Assembly: GCA_043740085.1 (NCBI GenBank)
Contig: JAYUCY010000042.1
Coordinates: 1 to 64,000 of the forward strand
DNA from: UBA668 sp043740085
GTDB taxonomy: Bacteria > Actinomycetota > Acidimicrobiia > Acidimicrobiales > Ilumatobacteraceae
Reading direction: 5' to 3'
DNA: 64,000 nucleotides
The notes beneath the pieces are model-generated. The model made no database searches. It was not told where the DNA came from and saw nothing but the letters and a program-made list of their open reading frames with translations. The translations under genes were made by a program, and so were the position numbers. Below, piece by piece: positions 60,466 through 64,000 of this stretch. Each line of letters begins with the position of its first letter. The stretch's first letter is position 1.

Positions 60466-61043
60466 CAACAACGGCGACGTCAGCGGCAAGACTGAGCGAC
60501 ATGTCTTCGCTCGACGGCTTGGCCGACCAGATCAACACCATTGCGCGCCTCACCGGCACATTCACATTGCGGTCTGGTCAGATCGCTACGGAGTACTTCG
60601 ACAAGTACCGTTTCGAGGCGCAACCGAAGCTGCTGGCGGATATTGCGGCGGCGTTGGCACCGCTCATTCCCGAGGGCACGGAAGTGCTCGCCGGGTTGGA
60701 AATGGGTGGCATTCCCATCGCTACCGCGCTGTCGCTGCACACCGGGTTGCCGGCGGCATTTGTGCGCAAGGAAGCCAAGCAGTACGGCACCGCTCGCCTC
60801 GCCGAGGGTGCCGAGATCGCCGGCAAGCGCATCACTGTGATCGAAGACGTCATCACCACCGGCGGCCAGGTGGTCATCAGCACCAACGACCTGCGCGCCC
60901 TGGGCGCCATTGTTGACCATGTCGTGTGTGTCATTGACCGCAGCCCGGACAAGGCCGCCGCGCTCACCGCCGAGGGCCTCACGCTGCATGCGCTGCTCAC
61001 TCGCGCACAGCTCGACGCCGCCGAAGCCCGCCGCCCCGCCTGA
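60462..61043 (+). CDS. pyrE: Orotate phosphoribosyltransferase
   Basis: A 193-residue OPRTase from GTG at 60462 (an ATG at 60501 is the alternative and would remove a polar tail). Motifs: LAGLEMGGIPIATALS, FVRKEAKQYGTAR and the PRPP loop TVIEDVITTGGQV. It converts orotate to OMP in pyrimidine synthesis. No other pyr genes are nearby. Confidence 0.92.
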   Translation: MTTTATSAARLSDMSSLDGLADQINTIARLTGTFTLRSGQIATEYFDKYRFEAQPKLLADIAAALAPLIPEGTEVLAGLEMGGIPIATALSLHTGLPAAFVRKEAKQYGTARLAEGAEIAGKRITVIEDVITTGGQVVISTNDLRALGAIVDHVVCVIDRSPDKAAALTAEGLTLHALLTRAQLDAAEARRPA

Positions 61044-61121
61044 GCCCCTCCAACCCGGTCTTGCGTACAAGTTCCAGGCTCACAAGCGCAGGTCAGCGCC
61101 CGACATCCTCGTACGTACCGT

Positions 61122-62459
61122 TTACTTCGGGAAGAGGACGCCGGGGTTGAGCAGGTTGCTGGGGTCGAGGGCTTGCTTGATTGCGCGTAGCGCGGCGTAG
61201 GCGGCCGGGCCCTTCAGGCGCTCCAGCCATTCGGCCTTCGCCACGCCGATGCCGTGCTCGGCGCTGATCGTGCCACCGAGGTCGATCGCCGCCATCAGCA
61301 CGTGCTCGCGCACCAGGCCGGCCGCCTCGCCAGCGCCCAGCACGTTGACATGCAGGTTGCCCTCTGCGAGATGCCCAAAGATCACTAGCTCGGCGCCGCG
61401 CGGAACCGCTGCCTGCACCCGCCGCACGAGTCGATCGAGGTGTTGGACGGGCACGGCCACGTCAAGTTTCAACGGCACACCGCGCGCCCCAATGGCAATC
61501 GTGATGTGGTCGCGAATTCGGTAGAGCAGGTCGCGCTGCGCACCGACGGCCAACACGCCGTGTTCGCCGTCCAGCAGCGAGGCCAACTCGTCGGTTGGGT
61601 CATGGTGCGCCGCACAGTCGACCATCACGAACGCTCCGGCTGACGCAGGATCGAGCGGCGGCTTCACCGAGAGGTGGCTGCATACAATCGTCAGCGCTTC
61701 GGGCAGGATCAACTCGACCGCATCCAGGCTGGTCAATTCACGGAGTCGCGGCAGCAGCGATACGGCATCGACCAGCGAATCGCACGCGATCAGCGCCGCG
61801 GCCGTCGAGCGATACCACGGCACCAACTTCACTCGCGCCGCGGTCACTACGGCCAAGGTGCCTTCGCTGCCGACGAGCAGGCTGGGCAAGTGTGGGCCAG
61901 CCGTTTCCTTCGGCAAACCTTCCAGCTGGGTAACGATCGAGCCATCGGCGAGTACGGCCTGCACGCCCATCACCTGCGCGCGCATGGTGCCGAAGCGCAC
62001 GACGCGCGAACCGCCTGCGTTGGTGCTGACCGCTCCGCCAACGGTGGCCGTCGCGCGAGCACCCCAGTCGACCGCGAAGTCCAAGCCCGCCGCGCGCGCA
62101 TGGAGCTGTAGCCGTTCGATGGTCACACCGGCGCCGGCGGTTACCTGCAGCGACAGCGCATCGACTGGCCCAAGTGTGGTGAAGCGCTGCAGCGAGAGCA
62201 GCACAGCTCCGTTGCGGGGCACGCTGCCGCCCACCAATCCCGTGTTGCCACCTTGGGGTACCACCGCCACACCCGCGGCCGCACACACGCCCAACACGGC
62301 CGCCACTTCCTCCGCCGACCCTGGCCGCACCACGGCCGGAGTGGTGCCCTGCCACTGACGCAGCCAATCCGTCTCGTAGGTCGCCCGCAGGTCGGCGTCG
62401 ACCAACACATGGTCCGCGCCAACGACATCGCGCAGGGCAGCTACCAGCAGGCTGCTCAC
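61122..62459 (-). CDS. FAD-linked oxidase (D-lactate/glycolate/2-hydroxyglutarate dehydrogenase type)
   Basis: A 445-residue FAD_binding_4 plus FAD-oxidase C protein. FAD motifs: PQGGNTGLVGGS and ATVGGAVSTNAGG; substrate-side motifs GHLAEGNLHVN and SAEHGIGVAKA. It oxidises a D-2-hydroxyacid. It lies six bases downstream of the LarA-like gene, so the two probably form one pathway for lactate or a related hydroxyacid. Confidence 0.87.
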   Translation of the reverse strand: MSSLLVAALRDVVGADHVLVDADLRATYETDWLRQWQGTTPAVVRPGSAEEVAAVLGVCAAAGVAVVPQGGNTGLVGGSVPRNGAVLLSLQRFTTLGPVDALSLQVTAGAGVTIERLQLHARAAGLDFAVDWGARATATVGGAVSTNAGGSRVVRFGTMRAQVMGVQAVLADGSIVTQLEGLPKETAGPHLPSLLVGSEGTLAVVTAARVKLVPWYRSTAAALIACDSLVDAVSLLPRLRELTSLDAVELILPEALTIVCSHLSVKPPLDPASAGAFVMVDCAAHHDPTDELASLLDGEHGVLAVGAQRDLLYRIRDHITIAIGARGVPLKLDVAVPVQHLDRLVRRVQAAVPRGAELVIFGHLAEGNLHVNVLGAGEAAGLVREHVLMAAIDLGGTISAEHGIGVAKAEWLERLKGPAAYAALRAIKQALDPSNLLNPGVLFPK

Positions 62460-62465
62460 CGCGTG

Positions 62466-63722
62466 TCAGACAACGATCTCGGCGCCTGCAGGCAGTTCGT
62501 GCAGCAGCGCATCGCTCACCCAGCAGCGAGTCATGTGCAGCGTGCTCTCAATCCGCACCACCCGCTTGGGTTGGTCGAACGCGCGACCACACATGCTGAG
62601 CGCCGCCTTCACGCAGTCGTCCTCGGTCGGCAATACCATCGGCATTCGACTGCGCCGCACACCAGCAATGCCCGCGGTGAAGCAGTTGACGTAGGTCTTT
62701 TGCCAGTCGATCTGCTGCGCCAGCGGCAGCGGAATGAAGTCGGCGAACCCAATGCCCAGTGCATTGCCGCCGGAGACTGCCGTGAGGTCGAGCAGCACGA
62801 TGGTGCTGACATCGGGCTCTGCCAGATCGGCCAGGCCGTGCACCCAGAAACGACCGGTCACGTTCGGGTCCATGGTGGTGCCACTGATGTCCTTGCCGCC
62901 CTTGTCGATGATCAACACATCGACCTGCGGGAACGGCAGCGCGGGCACCAACGTGCGGGCGAAGTCGGTCAGCTCAATCTCGGCTGGCCCGCCAATCTCG
63001 TCGGCCGTGAGCGCTCGGAGGCGCACCACATCGCCGCTGGGGGATTCGATGGTGCCGACGCCGCCGAGCAGCCGGCCACTGGCGCGCAGTGCTGCGATGC
63101 CATTGAGAATGCGATTGCGCATTTCCTCTGGGCCGCACGCGTGGATCTGCGCGGCACCGGGCTGCTTGCCGAAACCGACAACCGCCATCTTCGTACAGCC
63201 CGACTCGATGGGGCCTTTGAAGCAGGTGTGCGGCTTGATGCGATTCACCGGGAAGATGCGGTCAGCGCCAGCGGCGTGACGGTCGAGGTACAGCGGCATG
63301 CCGTCATCGGTGCGAGCAACCTCTACGGTCTCCATCGTCGCCCGAATCTGGGCGCCGATGGCCTCTTCGGTCATGCCCAAGGTCTCCAACATCTTGCGTT
63401 GACCCTCGGCTTTTGCACCACCGTGGCTGCCCATCGCAGGCACAACGAATGGCTCGGCGCCCAGAGCACGTAGCCCGCTGATAGTGCCTCGCAACAGCGC
63501 CACGCGGTCGGTGAGACCACGGCTGCCACCACCAACAGCGACCGTCATCCCTGGCGTGACGGAGGCCGCAAGGCGGGTGACCACGTCCGCGTGCGCAGCC
63601 GCCTCCACGTCGGCGATCGGCTCGGTGTGGGGTAGCGCAAGACGCACCTCAGTGAGCGCCGGCACCTTCAGATCCGGGTGGAACGGCAGCTCCACCCCCT
63701 GCACCAGTTCATCCCAATTCAC
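62466..63722 (-). CDS. LarA-like (lactate racemase domain) protein
   Basis: A 418-residue protein with DUF2088/LarA N-terminal motifs: VTPGMTVAVGGGSRGLTDRV, PAMGSHGGAKAEGQ, RIKPHTCFKGPIESG and KMAVVGFGKQPGA. LarA uses a nickel-pincer nucleotide to racemise lactate; homologues act on other 2-hydroxyacids. The pairing with a D-hydroxyacid oxidase suggests conversion of the L-form before oxidation. No larBCE genes are visible, so cofactor supply must come from elsewhere. Confidence 0.82.
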   Translation of the reverse strand: MNWDELVQGVELPFHPDLKVPALTEVRLALPHTEPIADVEAAAHADVVTRLAASVTPGMTVAVGGGSRGLTDRVALLRGTISGLRALGAEPFVVPAMGSHGGAKAEGQRKMLETLGMTEEAIGAQIRATMETVEVARTDDGMPLYLDRHAAGADRIFPVNRIKPHTCFKGPIESGCTKMAVVGFGKQPGAAQIHACGPEEMRNRILNGIAALRASGRLLGGVGTIESPSGDVVRLRALTADEIGGPAEIELTDFARTLVPALPFPQVDVLIIDKGGKDISGTTMDPNVTGRFWVHGLADLAEPDVSTIVLLDLTAVSGGNALGIGFADFIPLPLAQQIDWQKTYVNCFTAGIAGVRRSRMPMVLPTEDDCVKAALSMCGRAFDQPKRVVRIESTLHMTRCWVSDALLHELPAGAEIVV

Positions 63723-63746
63723 GAAGCCACCGTAGTCCCGATTCGC

Positions 63747-63801
63747 CGCACCATGTCATGCCGCCGGTGCGTCGCCCGCAGTCAGCGCATGACATGGTGC
63801 G
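63747..63801. repeat. 15-bp inverted repeat with 25-base spacer
   Basis: CGCACCATGTCATGC at 63747-63761 is perfectly repeated in inverted order at 63787-63801. It lies between two minus-strand genes, after the alpha-2-macroglobulin stop and before the LarA-like start, so it may be a terminator or operator. Confidence 0.7.
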
Positions 63802-63812
63802 CGACGACGGGG

Positions 63813-64000
63813 CTACTCGATGATCATCTTGTCGGTGGCGGTGCGGCCGAAGGTCTCCGGGGCGTACATCTCCTCGGCACGAGTTGGCGGCACCACGAAT
63901 GTTCCCGGCGTGGTAGCGCGAGCGATGTACGAGTACGTGTAGGTGCCGGCTGGCAGCAGCGTGGTGAAGGCTTCGGTGCGGTCGTCGCGCAGCTGCTCGT
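63813..64000 (-). CDS. Alpha-2-macroglobulin family protein, C-terminal part only
   Basis: The frame enters from the right edge and ends with TAG at 63813-63815. The visible 62 residues include LRDDRTEAFTTLLPAGTYTY, ARATTPGTFVVPPTRAEEMY and PETFGRTATDKMIIE, the characteristic C-terminus of bacterial alpha-2-macroglobulins (large secreted protease traps). The rest, over 1000 residues, lies outside the window. Confidence 0.8.
   Translation of the reverse strand, partial: EQLRDDRTEAFTTLLPAGTYTYSYIARATTPGTFVVPPTRAEEMYAPETFGRTATDKMIIE

Overview
The window is high-GC DNA, densely coded on both strands, with many ATGA/GTGA start-stop overlaps, GTG starts and probable leaderless promoters. The gene content (BlaI/BlaR pair, CsoR, Tad pilus locus with a BTAD-LysM membrane protein, paired ArsA-like ATPases, a mycoredoxin-type thioredoxin, class I PhaC) points to an actinobacterium, most plausibly Acidimicrobiia. 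That placement is inference from gene content; no rRNA marker is present.

Layout. 1-12.6 kb is a thiol-redox, cytochrome c maturation and copper island: BlaI-type repressor and M56 protease, two CcdA proteins, CcmF and CcmH, an L,D-transpeptidase, DUF2933, small thioredoxin, TlpA/peroxiredoxin proteins, CsoR, and remnants of SafE and CopA. Five copies of a CTAC-N11-GTAG-type palindrome sit on its promoters. 12.6-16.3 kb has gene fragments, an overlapping phaC-phaZ pair, a tandem repeat and a tRNA 3' remnant. 16.3-27.9 kb is a complete reverse-strand Tad (Flp pilus) operon. 28-33.8 kb holds two secreted cell-wall lytic proteins, tRNA-Ser(GCT), tRNA-Arg(ACG) and a large thioester-domain surface adhesin. 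33.9-38.3 kb has an ArsA-like ATPase pair, a mycoredoxin, a GDPD lipoprotein and a methyltransferase. 38.4-45.6 kb has an AhpD-like/radical SAM pair, glycosyltransferases, an epimerase, DoxX-like and MTA phosphorylase genes. 45.6-53.6 kb holds a GH20 hexosaminidase, ClpB, a minisatellite beside a truncated Pr6Pr gene, a ferritin-like lipoprotein and a DrrAB-type ABC exporter. 53.6-64 kb is mostly metabolic: a HisD-like dehydrogenase, amidase, purA-purB, tesB-pyrE, a FAD-linked oxidase with a LarA-like protein, and the end of an alpha-2-macroglobulin gene.

Main discovery. Two unrelated genes, a thioredoxin-fold protein (UGA at 11836) and a SAM methyltransferase (UGA at 38176-38174, minus strand), are each interrupted by one in-frame UGA with continuous homologous-looking frame on both sides. 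In both, a 6-bp hairpin with a five-base loop of the form NGUGU starts 11-14 nt downstream, where bacterial SECIS elements lie. I read both as selenoproteins; the Sec machinery itself is not in the window. Secondary highlights are the predicted BlaI-type redox regulon and the ArsA-like pair whose P-loops lack complementary lysines, which suggests an obligate heterodimer.
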